NCBI GenBank assembly: GCA_022885665.1
Contig: JAGQDJ010000020.1
Location: forward strand, 434,001 to 498,000
Source of the DNA: Triops longicaudatus
Taxonomy: Eukaryota > Arthropoda > Branchiopoda > Notostraca > Triopsidae
Reading direction: 5' to 3'
Length of the DNA: 64,000 nucleotides
Made by a program: the position numbers and the translations under genes. Within the stretch, counting starts at the first letter, position 1, and the number at the start of each line of letters is the position of its first letter. This document shows, piece after piece, positions 35,144 through 48,089 of this stretch. A model generated the notes under the pieces. That model saw only the letters and a program-made list of their open reading frames with translations. It did not search any database and was not told where the DNA came from.

Positions 35144-38100
35144 GTTCAAGTTACCCAAACTTTTTGCCCCCACGTCAGTCATGTCCACCACGTGGGCGGG
35201 AATAAATACGCCTAACCCCCTAGGACGCAGGAAGATCACACAAAAACGGGGGTGCATAAGCCAAACAGACGTTGGTAGGGGTTGTGGTGGTACCCAGAAT
35301 CCCTAACTTTGTCAGAGGCAAAGACGGTCCTACAGTACGTACCCTATGTACCAAAGTAAGGGTTTTGGGAATCTACAAAGATGAAGAATTGGGGGAGATT
35401 GACGGGGGTAAGTTCTTCTTTTTCCACCACCCTGCGAAAAGGAAATCATGGGCCACAGTTGGTAGGTATAAACTTCGATCAATACCCCCACGAGGTGGAC
35501 GATTTCCCACAGGGGGAGCCCAGGGTGAAAAGATTGCTTTCAGGGGTAAAAAGGATCAACCCCACTTGAGAACGGGGGGGTAAAGCCAGTTGTAGTGTAA
35601 AATTACATTTTTTTCTTATTCAACTCACAGCCTTTTTCCCTTTCATCTGACTAGCACACCTTTCCCCTTGATCACCCCCACTGCACCCTCCCCTACTTCC
35701 TTTCACCCTGTCTACGAAACCCAAAACCCAGTAAGCACAATCTTGCTCCTGCGACAAATAAACCCAAAGAGCCACAAACCCTATTTTCAACCTGGCAGAA
35801 ATCCGCTACGTTTTCCGGTTTCTCCAAACATTTCTTCTTCCTTTTTTCATTATTGTTTCGTGTCTTCCCTTTTTCGCTAACTGACAAATATTTCCTCTTC
35901 TTACCCTTGCTTTTTAGCAATTTCCACCCCTTGAAGGTGAAAAGAGGGGGTTGGTACTCTTAGGGGTACCTTCTACCATATTTTTTCCGTTTCCTTTTGT
36001 GCTCCTTCGTCTGCAAGATTTGAAGGGATACAACCCCCTTCCTGTCCTAGTTAACCCTCCGATACGGTGTATGATGGTGGGTACGCGCACACCTGTAGCT
36101 CGTATTCCGATTGTACTAGGGAATACGAATTCAAAGCGATAAATTCGGGTCATTGCATGGGCACTAGTCGTAGTTTGCCTCTATCCAACGCTCCGTTTCA
36201 TTTCACGCGATTCGGTTTTCCCATTAAAAACCTACCAGCTTATAAATTATGTAGTTTGAAGTAGCAAATGTTTTAAAATCGTCAATACTGCATTTAATGA
36301 CTAAAACGCTGAATTTCATTGCAAGAATCCTTACTGGCAAGGGAAATATCCAGTAAATTTAAGTAACAGAATAAATTAATGTGAAATAATATTATCAAAA
36401 TTAATACGCCAAAACTTTAAGTAACATTGATGGGGAAATCTCAAAATGTTAAATTGTTGCAAAAATAATTACTGAGACAGCTCTGTTAAATTAAAAATAC
36501 GAAATAAAAGCGAATTCAATTCTTCAACCTAAGGCTATACACAGTTTAAAGTCTGATCCTTTCACAACTAACTCGAGACATGAATTTTACCTTTTGCCCA
36601 AAATCTCACAAACGATAAGAAAACATCATAAAAGCTTCTTAATACACGTCAAGGAGTCGGTACAAACACAATTTTAAGGCTTTTTGGCCCTGAGAGCACA
36701 TAAGGAAAAAACGAAGCTGTCTAATCCCGCCAAAATTGGAAAACCGCGCCTGTGCCGTCTTTTCCTTCGTGTTTCAATACACCATTTTGGTCATTTTTAA
36801 TATAGAAAAATCCCTATTTTTGTCAAAAGAAAACTTTTGTTTCCTTCGCTGCTGTCTGAAGTTACGATAGAAAGAGTGAGCAACAAGCTGTTATTGATTT
36901 TTCTCGTGTCGCCAGGTAGCGAAGCCCGTAGCCTCTCGGGACATCGGCAACAAAGCAACAGGAAAAAATGAGAAATAAACCACAAAATAAGATTTTTTTT
37001 TTAGAAAAGCTTCAAAGAGACGTAAAAAACTAGTGAGAAGTCGAAGCAGCAAAACTCCCAAGGACAACGGATGTTAGAGGCTACGGGGTTCAATCCATCG
37101 CAGAGCCAGCCAGGTGAAATCATTTATAATTTAAGGTCTGAAAAGCTCAAGGTTTTGCGTGAAAGGAGGAGTACTTCTATGATTCATGTACCTTATTCGT
37201 GCTCTTGATACTCCGCCCACTTCATGGACACACAGCCTAAACTTAGCTCACGTTGGAGAGAGAGTGCTCTTTCAAAGACGATCACGTTCTTTGTACACAA
37301 TGAGATCAAACGACATCTGCGATCCCCTTGCCGTTCTCGATTACTTTTCCATACCAAGTTCGCAGAAATTACCATTCAGATGTCAAGCAGAGTTGCACAA
37401 AGCTGGCAATAAGACCTAAATACTTTCAAAATTTAAAAAATACAGCCATTCTACAGCAAAAACTGCATTAATTCAAACTTAGCGTTCTAAACAAACTATT
37501 AGTTAACAATATTTACTGGTAAATGTGACGCTGTTTGCGACGTGACACAATTTTATATTCAATTCAAAGGTTTAAATTTTATATTCGATTCAAATTTTTA
37601 AATTTTACAATAAAATTTTACGCATGTTGTAGCTTCTAAATATTTCGCAAAAATTATTTTTTTTCGTTTAGATCGATGAAAGAACTAAAGCCAGAGAACA
37701 GAAAAGTAAAGTCAACAAGACAATTGTGAAAATCTCCAGAACTCGGGGTCGGAAAGCTAATAAAAGTGGCTGTAGTGGTAATGAAACACCCACTCGCGTG
37801 TTGTGTCGCGTTTAGACAGTAGCCAGGGTGAGCAATCTTTTTTTCCTACGTGTGTTACTTTCATTGGGCTTACGCTGGACAACGAAATGAATTCTGACGA
37901 ATGTCCAAATGTAGAAAAGTACGGATTCCGTGTGGATTGTGTGGGGGTAAGGTGAGCCTCGTGGCTTAAATTACCGCTACTCGTCAACCTGAACGTCGAG
38001 AATTAATTAAAACGGCGGAAGTCGGGCCAAATGTGTCGTCGTAACCTTACCACGCTATTTGATTACGCAAGCAACAAAGAGGCCTAAAAATGGGCTGCCT

Positions 38101-39268
38101 AGCTGAGTAACAGGAGAAAAGAAAATGGAAAGTCACGTCTTTTCCCGACAAAATGTGCAATTCACAGGTTTTGGAGCTGTAAAAAGTGCTGATGTCATAG
38201 GGAAAAATGGGGTATTAAAACAGTAAAGGAGATAATACGAAACACGGGAAGGATGTGGAGACCTCGGAGAGAGAAAAAAGGCAGCGCATTTTTTTTTTTC
38301 TTTTAGAGATGGTTGAGAAACTTTTTGGTTTCTTTTTAAAAAGTTTGAAAATGGCTGGAACAATAGAACGATGTAGACTGTGCTTTGCTGAGTGTCTTTT
38401 CTAAGAAAATAGTGTTTAAAATAAGTTTTTGTGATAAAAGGACCATTACTTGAGACTTCTAGGTTACCGTAAAGCGACGGAGACGTTTATTTTTACAGTT
38501 ATGTCCTGCTCGTCACGCTATCAAACTTGGTTTGCTACGAGACGGTGGCTGAGGAGGGAGATATGGTGGTAATGCGTCTTGTGATGGGGTTTTGGGTTTG
38601 AGAAAATATGTAAAATTCCACCCACGCTACCTTCCCGCCAAGAAAAGCAATATTGGGTTTGATTCTTGTTTTATTGGGAAATTACTTGAGTTTTGACCAC
38701 CTTGGTGAATATATTTGGTGACTGAATAAGGAAAAGACTTACCCGTTCATCCTCGACGACTGAATCACAGTAAGGAATGTTATTTGAGATAGTTAAGTCA
38801 CAAATTTTACATCGAGAAATGCACAAAATACAGCCACAAGTGTCAATTTCTCTTCAGAACCTGGAAGGAGGTGCTAACCGGCGAACCGTGAGCAAGGGTT
38901 AATTATAGTTCGCGGTTCAATAATACTTGCGTGGTCCGGGAAGCGCTTCGAGCATCGGGAAATCGAAATATCCGTATTTTAAATGTGCCTTATGAGATTC
39001 GGTGTATTACAGAGAAGACCTGCCTATGAAAAAAAAAAAAAAAATCAATAGAAGGAATTGTTTAAGTAATTCATTTAAGTTTTTGAGTCGGAAAATACTC
39101 CATGAAACTACATCTCGTCTCCGCACGTTTCTACCAATATGACCTTTAATACTTACATTTCTAGCTATTTATAAACGCTCTTTTCCCGCTGTTGTTCACT
39201 TTTACATAATGACGTAAAGACCCTTTTGTATTTTTACTAATGCTTCCAAGTACAAAGCACACGTCAAT

Positions 39269-39304
<36 letters not shown>

Positions 39305-40033
39305 AGCTCAGTAATAGTTTTCCTAACTGCGGGCTCATTCTTCTTCGCCCGGGTCGTCATTGACCGTAACAGCGTCTTCAGCTGCAGAATTCCCATTCCT
39401 GCACAAAAAAGAAGCTAAATACCACAAAAAGTACATAAAACTACGCACTATTGTCGGCTTCACACGCTTAAATTGCTGCAGTCCAACTGGGTGTACTAGG
39501 GTATCCATAGACCTGTTGGTCTTTCCTACATCGTTGTCTTTTTTTTTGTACCAATATAATACATTACTCAGCTACCCAATACTCGCAACACTGCTACGAA
39601 AGCAACACCTAAATCTTGACGAGGAAAAAACGCTGAACACGAGCTTCCGAGCTCCTATCGCAACGCGATAGAGACGCAAGCTATGTGTAAAGCTTCGTTT
39701 TAAGTTTCCTTACACCGTCGCCACTGAATAAATTACTCGCTTCCTGAAACTTGAAAACGCGCACTAAGTGTCTTCTCTCGTTCAGTTTACCTGCGAGATG
39801 CAAAAACAGAAGTTTTCGTTCGCTATTATTCCTAACTCGGAGAAAACGTGCACTGTAGCGAAAACTCTCGAATTAAGTCTGTTCATGATTTCGTATCGTT
39901 TACTATTGATTAAGTACACAAGGACAAGAGATATTCCGTATAATATGTACTGAGGTCTGCTGGAAATGACTTGCAAGATTTCTGCTAGCACGCACAAAAT
40001 GATGATTTAAAATAATACTACGCAGCGTTTGGA
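35144..40033. other. Gene-free stretch downstream of HCCS
   Basis: No exon recognised. A G-rich tract at 35265-35585 leaves two overlapping plus-strand frames open without identifiable motifs. A T32 run lies at 39272-39303. The 3'UTR of HCCS lies at its right end; no clear AATAAA was located just beyond the stop. Confidence 0.45.
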
Positions 40034-41457
40034 TTAAGAATCTGACGACGAGCTCTTGGTTTCAGCTCCGGATTCGTTCGCATACCTCCAGCGCCACCAT
40101 GTCACCTAAATTGAAGACAACCACAGTTTTAACCAATCAGTTCTTTTTTTTAAAAAAAAAGGGGGGGAAAAGAATACCTTCATTCTGTCCCACACATTGT
40201 CGAAAGAATCCATCGCGGGCCTTACGTCCAACAGGGCGAATTTAAACGACGGATCTACGTCTCCGCCGTCGTAATAATCAATAACGTAGCGCACTTCCTT
40301 GCCACAACGATCAATGATCCAATCGTGACGATCAAAGGGTAACTCGTATCTGAAAATAAAACCCGACAAAGGCAAGACGAAACTCAGTCTCATTTGTTCC
40401 CGGCTACTTAATTCATCAAGTTGAGAGAGACAAGAGTGCTCTTTACGTACCCCATCCAATGACGTATCCTAGCACGAGGAGAGAAATCTTTGGCTTTGCC
40501 TCCGAAACTTTTCAATTTAGGGTTCCCGCATTCCCGGGCGTGCAGTGCTTCCCATTTCAAAACCTAATAAAAGATAAAGAGGTAATATTATAAGAAAAAA
40601 AAATAAATAAAAAATAAGAAAAAGAAAAATACGAGAAAATAAAGACATAAACCATCTAATTTCCTCCACTTCCTTCTTAAATTTTTTTTTCTACATTTCT
40701 TCGTTTAAAAAAAAAATGAAAATAAAAGAAATTAGTCTCGTCTGACGTACTTCTTGCCAAGCTTGCTCATTATTAGCGTTGTGAATTCTAATGATGCTCT
40801 GCATTTCTTCAGGTCCGATATCAGATTCCTTCCAGCGCCAACCTTTACGAAGCATAGCGTTCCAGAACATCTGTGGAGACGGGTAAACCCAATGTTCGTT
40901 TTCCGTGCCAGATTTGGGAATTGAAGACACTTGTCGTTCCGTGGGCAAAGCAAACGGCTGATCAGGAGCTGGACGCTGATTGGGTGGAGGCATCTGTGGT
41001 GAATAAAGACAGAATTTGTTGCTGTAAATAGTAATGAGACTAAAATGCGTGATTTTGGGGAGTAGATGAATAAAATACATACCATATTTCGAGGATCCAC
41101 ATCTTCAGCAGTATTGACTAACAAAGTTCCATCTTTTGATTGGCTCATGGGACATTCGCTGGGATATTGCTTGGTTTGTGTAGCAGAGGCATCCTACGAA
41201 TAAAACCTGATATAAGTTTCTATTTCATATGAAGTATTTTTAAGAACATATTAAGTAGACTGCCAGAAAACGGCTAAATTTTATACTTGTTTGTGCATGG
41301 GGCATTCAGGTGGTGGTGAGCTATTGCTGGTTTGATATGAGCTAAAATGGTGATGATGGTGTTGAGGAGATTGGTGTGTTTTTAAATCAGAAAACTTTGC
41401 ATTCGCACCGGTGATCTGAGATGCGGTCACCTCTGCGGAAGTCAGAGTGTTTCCCAT
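40034..41457 (-). CDS. HCCS: Holocytochrome c-type synthase (cytochrome c haem lyase)
   Basis: Mitochondrial inner-membrane (intermembrane-space side) enzyme that attaches haem covalently to cytochrome c. Six coding exons in transcript order: 41457-41287, 41193-41083, 40993-40751, 40563-40451, 40349-40178 and 40105-40034 (stop TAA 40036-40034), all GT/AG with consistent phases; 293 residues against 268 in human. Visible features: MGNTLTS start, a His5 tract near residues 33-37, two Cys-Pro haem-regulatory-type motifs (ECPMHKQ, Cys52; SECPMS, Cys71), [26 protein letters not shown] containing the family's haem-ligand His (His165 here), [45 protein letters not shown] and VWDRMK, ending [10 protein letters not shown] 5'UTR intron at 41461-41526 (donor GTAAGT, acceptor ATACAG) lies three bases before the ATG. 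It is the same-strand neighbour of the beta-MPP gene. The call is secure. Confidence 0.97.
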
Positions 41458-43011
41458 GTTCTGTATATAAAGAAAGTTACTTATTTTGTTCAGTAATTCA
41501 GTTTTTATAAGTTAAATAATACTTACGAGTTTACTAGCGTAATACTTTCGTTTAAGAAAGTAACTGCTTATGTAAACGTCTCAGGAAGCTCACATGCGTT
41601 GCCTTCACGCTGCAAGATGAAGATATTCGATGCTGTGAAACGTAAGCTGTCGCCATCTAGGAAGGAGCTAACGCACTAATACATCTTCCTTTTACGCGTC
41701 CCTGGCTTGTACGGTTTTCTACGCCTGGTTTCGTCTCTCGCGATCTACCTACCTTTCCATTGAGAATTTTCCCTTGGCAATCGCGCGAAAGGTTTCAGGA
41801 TATTTTCGTGCAATCTATCAATTACTTGTCCATATGTTTTTTTTTTTACAATAAAGATTTCATTGTTTATTTATACCACGCTTATAAAAAAGTTTAACAG
41901 TAACATGTTTGGTAATTTTCCGTGAGATTTTCGCCAGCGGAATACAGGAACTTGAATTTTTAATTTTCGTCGTCGATTGTGTTAAAACGGTTTGTTAACT
42001 TTTCAAAAGGTTTAGCATTAATAATAAAAATTCTTCTTCGTACATCCGAGTGTTGCGTGATCGACTAAATTTGACTTCCCTTTTTCTGCAGAAAAAATAT
42101 TTCAAAACTTCCAGAATTATTACGAATTTCGAAAAGTATTTTACGAAAACTTGATGATACATTAATGCGTACAAATAAATGCATGGAACTTGTGTTTTTT
42201 GCCAGAAAATGACATTGTACATTTATTTTGAAGGTGCATATTCAGAAATTTTAAAAACAAAGTTATATTTTTGTTTTGTATTTACAGCAGTAATTACTTT
42301 TTCGCAAAACTTGCCATGACAAATGTCAAGAAGTACGTACGTGTTAACACGTACCAGACGCAAAGGTCGTGTGGTACAAACTCATCCATGACCAGTTCAG
42401 AACGTTGCCTAAAAACTCCCAGATCTTATCTCTTGCATGAAATACAAGCGGTTTTACATACATAATAACTTATGTGATTGCGTTGCATGACTACAGTACA
42501 TCTGCTACGCTTGAAATAACGAAGCCTGAAGTGAATACACAATCCACTGGTAAATGATATTTACAACAGACCTTGTCGTGTATTTACTTATGCTCATTTT
42601 CAATGCCAACCAACTTTTTACTCCCCATTTATCTGAATATTCGCTAACAAATATTCCCACGTGCAATAAATGTTTCAAAAATGTCTTATCCTCCTAAGAA
42701 AAGCCACACGACATATTTTTGTAATTGCTTCAATTCCGCTACTTTTTGTGGCAAAGGACACCAAATTCTCTAAAGTTCCACGCTGTAACGAATTCCTTTT
42801 AAGACTTCTCAGGAAAAAACCAACACATCGGAATTATTACACAAACTGTGTTTCGGTCTACTGAATGTATTTACACCATACTTGCAAAGCTTGCAAAACG
42901 GCAACGATAGTTTTGGTTTCATACTCTTGCCAAGAAAAGCAGAATGACAAGCTTTTGTTACAAGTCATTGGGTTCTCCCACTAAACGTTCTTTATTTTTC
43001 TTTTCCTTTCC
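41458..43011. other. Intergenic region between HCCS and the beta-MPP gene, with HCCS 5'UTR
   Basis: It includes the HCCS 5'UTR intron (41461-41526) and an upstream untranslated exon starting at 41527 whose far end is not determined. A CGCCATCTAG word at 41651-41660 resembles the CTCF core. The minus-strand AATAAA at 42996-42991 ends the beta-MPP transcript. No other gene seen. Confidence 0.6.
42991..42996 (-). terminator. Polyadenylation signal AATAAA for the beta-MPP gene
   Basis: Minus-strand AATAAA lies 15 bases after the TAA stop at 43012, implying a very short 3'UTR. Confidence 0.6.
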
Positions 43012-45299
43012 TTAAACTCGGATCCAGTACATGGACGAACGCACGCGATTGTAGTCGGGGAAGTTCTCCACCGGTCCTACAGCTGCAACGGCGGGACACT
43101 GGTCGTAAATGTACTTGTTGCAAATATCACGCACTTCGTTAGCTCCGACAGCCTTGAAACATACATCAAAACGTTCTTAAACTTGTTTTCTCCTCCTCAA
43201 AGCTAAATACTTACATCGATGCGAGCTTCCAATTCGTGCAAAGGAAGGCGACGGCCATAGCACAACATTTGTCTGCCGATATCTTCGCAAATGGGAGTAG
43301 TTCCGTCCAATTGGAGCAACAAAGAGGTTTTCAACAAGTTCTTGGCCCTTTCTACTTCGAATTCAGTAGCGCTGGTGCACAATCTCATCCACTCGTTCTG
43401 GATTGCGAACGTCATATCCTAAAAATTAAATCAACACATAAATTAAATAAGTTTCGATACATGAAATATGAATAACACAATATATATCTCAACAAAATCA
43501 ATACTTTGAGATCTATGAAATTTGAAAATTGTTTTTCAGTGGTAGTGACGAGGGTTATCAAATCATGGTAGAAATCAACCCAAAGCTTATGCATCATTAT
43601 AACAATTCTCATACTCCGTGACAAAAGGAAATTAATTCGTAAATAAAATTACTTCGCATTTCATGGGTTCGCAGACAAAATAAATGCCCCAGAGACCAGT
43701 GTCTTTGTAGCACGTGTTGAAGGACTGGAAGGAATGGGCCAAATTGTATTTGATGGCGGTTTGGGCCAAAGGAGAGGCAACAGCAGCGCCACCACCATGA
43801 GAACGGTCCCAGGTGCCGATCAAAGTATTGGCAACCATCAAGGGAATATTATCGGCTGAAGACCAGCCACAGCCTTGTACCGCGATGGCAATATGAGCCA
43901 AAGGCATCGAATCGTCCCTTACACGGATTTCAGAGCCTATTTATAAAAGAAAAATCGGCTATTCAAGTCAGTTTTTAAACTTTAGTAAGTCAAAACTTTA
44001 CATTTGCATTACTATTACAAATAAAATCTTCTCAATAAGTTGCTAATGTAACGAAAATGCTATATTTTTTAAAACTAGTAAAAAAATACAAAATATGTTT
44101 TAAGAGAAAAACGGTTACTTAAAATCAGATGTTTAGTTCTGGTAAGCATACGTAAGTTACGACTGAATAAGTAAGTTATACCGGTGTATCGGCAGCGGGT
44201 GATTTCAGGTACGGGGCCATCGTATTTGGTCTCAATGCCACCGAGGTACTTCTGGGCGAGTTTGACCAATTGTTCGTGTTGAACTCCGCCAGCAGCAGAC
44301 AAAACCATACGTGGAGCTTTGTAATGGGTTTTGATGTATTCTTGCAAGTCACTGCGAGAAATGGATTGGATGTTCTTGGTGGGTCCGAGGATGGTCCTGC
44401 CCAAGGGCGTGCCCTGGAAGGCAGTAGCGTGGAGGTGATCGAAAACGACTTCTTGCAAGTTGGTTTCCACTTCTTGCATTTCCCTTAAGATGACCCCGCG
44501 TTCGCGTTCGATCTCTTGTTCGCCCAAACGAGAGTTTTGCAAGATATCGGACAAGATCTCGATCGATTTCTCCACATCGCCGGCCAAACACTTGGCGTAG
44601 AACACGGTCTGTTCCCTCGACGTGTAAGCGTTCAAGTGAGCGCCCATGTTCTCGATTTCGAGCTCTAAATCGGTCTGCGAGCGTTTGCCAGTACCCTAGT
44701 ATAAAAACACGTACAAATATACTTTTTATACTAATATCAGTAATTTAGTTTCATAAATTTGGGCAGTTTTAGTACTTTAAACGCCATGTGTTCCAAAAAA
44801 TGGGCAACTCCGTTGTTTTTCGCGTTTTCACTGCGAGAGCCGGCATCAATCCATACACCAACAGTGGCAGTAGGTGCTCCGCTGTCTTCCGATGCCACTC
44901 GCAAGCCATTATCCAATGTGGTAACGCGAGTAGGAGGAACATTCAGTAAAGTTTTTTCGTAATTCAAGGCAGCAGCCGATGCCCTCCATCTTGCGGGTAC
45001 CTGAATTAAAAATACTTAAATTTGATACTCCTTTAACATATTAGATCATATAGGTATTGGTAAGAAGCACTGTATTGTTGAAATACAAAATCCACGAATG
45101 TTATTTATGGCCATTTCAGCCTGGCTATTTGTGGTTGCTGTTTTATGGAATAAAACAACTGGTTAAGCTATAATTTTTTTTACATTTGTATCAAAGGTTA
45201 TATACGTAATTTTTATAGCAAGAGATTTACCTTCACCACTCCCGCAAAGGACGCATTTTTAAGGATTGCCGGACTAACTTTTAACAACTTAGAAGCCAT
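43012..45299 (-). CDS. Pmpcb: Mitochondrial processing peptidase, beta (catalytic) subunit
   Basis: Zinc metallopeptidase (M16 family) that removes presequences from imported matrix proteins. Six exons in transcript order: 45299-45231, 45000-44776, 44695-44182, 43936-43653, 43418-43215 and 43152-43012, with phases that join to 478 residues, the normal length for the family. Seen: a basic/hydrophobic mitochondrial presequence [26 protein letters not shown], the inverted zinc motif HFLEH (His90, Glu93, His94), the distal zinc ligand in ILREMQEVE (Glu170, 76 residues on as in the family), [18 protein letters not shown], the Gly-rich loop TWDRSHGGG, and the C-terminal [21 protein letters not shown]. 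The intact HxxEH favours the catalytic beta subunit over the non-catalytic alpha subunit. The complex III core-1 paralogue is a possible alternative name. It is transcribed toward HCCS, another mitochondrial gene. Confidence 0.95.
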
Positions 45300-48049
45300 T
45301 TTTAATCGGAAGTGCCAAGAAGAAGCAGGGAGGCGGTCCTTAGCGATTGGCGGTGCGTGAAGCGGCACCAAGCGGTGAGCGGACTACAACTGTCCGCCCG
45401 AACGCTTTAAACGAGGTTTACTATCGCTTTCGGAACAGGTAACTTTTCTTGGGTGACGTTTTTCTGCGTTTGGCTGCCAGTTTTAGTCCGTATTGGGTTC
45501 TATGTTTCTGATAAGACAGAAATTGGCAGAGAAAGGGAAAAATATTGGTCTTGAAAAGTGACCCAGTTAAGGATCATGACTTTCGTGTTCCATTACGCCC
45601 CATGGGGAGATTTATTACCTGAATTGAGTTAATTAAGTATGAACGGTTTAAAGTAGACTTCTACATGCTCTTGTAAAGTTCTTTCAAAGATTCAGCTAAT
45701 GGTACAACCACGATTTTGAAATACAAAGTAGTTAGGGTAATTCAAGAAAAAAGTATGCAAAAAATGCAGTGAAAGAAACGAGCTTTCTCCGGTGGTGTTC
45801 GAAAGAAAGTAACTTTATCGTTTTCTTGCAAACAAGCTAAGAGAAATCTTGACCGGGCTCTTCTATATGAGTAACAATAATGACAGCCAACTTTCTCGCT
45901 GCTTGTGCGAAAAGACAAAAAAGGGGAAGATTTTTTTGGCAAACGCCTTACGATGCCATTCCTTGGGGTCCAATAAGTGACCCTTGACCTCTCGGTTTTG
46001 AGCAATGAAAAGAAACCTCAAGCCAAAAACTAATTAAAAGCTTTTATACGCATTTTAGAATTCGAGACATTTTAATTACAGTTTTATTTCGGGCCAGGGC
46101 GCAAATTTACAATGCACCTTTTCCATCCTTTTTCTACCTCTAAAAAAAAAACGTTGACCTTTGGCATGCGTATGTGTTTTTGTCTAAATGGGATGCTGGG
46201 ACTTTTAGACTTAGCAGGAAGCGGAGAGGTCGAACTTTTGGCCCTAATGGAACAACAATAGCCAAGAATGCTTCTAAGCTGTAAAAGCTCAGCTGCCAGA
46301 TCGGGAGAAAGTTCCTCATGTTCTCCCATCATGTGTCCCGGTTAACCCAGCCAGGTAAAAGCTCCAGGTCCCTTCTCTTTTTCCGTAAGGTGTCTTTCAC
46401 GTCTTTCCAAGCCAGCTGAGCTGCCATATTCCTCCCGGAAAAAGTTTCAAGGGGGTGTCCTACTGTCAGTTACAAAGTTCGAATTCATTACAGAGCCCAT
46501 GAACTCATCCGGGAGAGAAAGTGCTTGTTTGTGGAGCTTCTTGTTCCATCTCTCGTAACGACAGCATCCTCTCCTTCCTATCTTCTAAGCTCATTCGGAA
46601 AAACTCGCATTGTCGCATTTGCGGAGTCATCGACTTCTATATGCACAGCTTCTGGAAAATGCAAATTCTGCCAGTCGACCAAATTCAAGTTTTCGCAATC
46701 GCTATAACTAGCGGCAAATTCTTTTTTCATTCAAAAGCCTGAGACTAGTTAGAACTCGCCATAGCGGAGAATGAGCGTCTTAAAAGATTCCAGCAATGCG
46801 AACAATGGGTGCCAGTAACACTGACTTGGGCGATAAGCATCAACGTCGTGGGTGCTTCACCTTTTTTTTGCGAGGATGTCATGCTGTATAGTTCTCAGTA
46901 CAGAAGCCTTTTGGCTTTATTTCACACTCTTACGCCAAGCCACAAAAGAGGTGCATTTTTGTGGCATGTACGTGCATAACTTTACTGGTCGTGACTGCCA
47001 CCTTTTTTTTGTTGTTGTTGTCGAAAGCCATGATTTATCCATATAGGTCGCAGCACCGATTATCGAAGCTTTTGAATTGTGTGACGTTAGCTGCTGTGCT
47101 CATGACGGGCGTCGTAAAAAACGCCAAGACCTTCTTGAACTCTCGGTACATGGAAATTTACGCATCAAAATACCCAGGCGTGCTGAGCTTGCAACTTCGA
47201 TATAGCTTGTTCTCCTTTAAGGCCGATTACAAGCTAGGCCAAGCCACGCCGTTACGCGGTGGCGCCACCGATTTCCGTTGACGACACGCAGCGTGGGAAC
47301 CGCAATGGTAGCACATTATAGGGTTAGAAAAACGTCATATTTTTTGCTTCCTTCTTATCTACTACCGCTAAATACGTTCTAATGCGTGCCTAAAGGATGA
47401 ACAGTTAAGTAGACAAACAGAGGAAACTTTGTACGTTCCCGACGGCAAGGAAATCTCGTGAGTTCTTTCACTTTCGAATTCTCTGAAAGTGAGTTTGAAT
47501 CGCTTAAGCTCCGTTTAAAGCGTGAAATGTCAAGCATAACTCCTCAAATAACGCTTCATCATCATTGTCTCAGCCTTTTCTTTGATGTGACTCTTGAAAA
47601 AAGGGGTTAAATACAAAAGAATGATCACCAAAAAGGCAAAGATGGAGTGGACGTTACGAAAACTGCTCTCTACTCAAGCTTCAGATTCACATCAAAGGGG
47701 AAAAGAGAAAGGACAAGTAAAGTTTAAATAGTGGTTACAATCTAGAAGAAAGCACAGTTTTGCGCGGGTCCTAACCCTTCTTCACGAAATGCACGAAAGG
47801 GCCATGATAAGCAAACCTAGCGATTTCACTAACCACAATATACCTGAACGTGTAATTAGAACAAATACAGATTATATGCCATTCATGACAGATCTAAAAA
47901 AGGGCGCGAAAGCATGAGTAAGCTAAACTTTAGTTTGAACCGCGTCCCGAAAGGGGGATTTGTGTGGGTCAAGGGTATCTCTCACAAGCCGCTCCCGTGG
48001 GAAAAAAGAATACTTTTAGACGATAAATTAATCATCCTTGCAGTTAGGC

Positions 48050-48089
<40 letters not shown>

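Noticed and set aside
35272..35583. 103-codon plus-strand frame in the G-rich tract
   Set aside because: Two overlapping frames are open at once, caused by base composition; no motif.
37080..37110. tRNA 3' half suggested by GGGGTTCAATCC
   Set aside because: The flanking bases do not pair into a T-stem and no A box or cloverleaf lies upstream.
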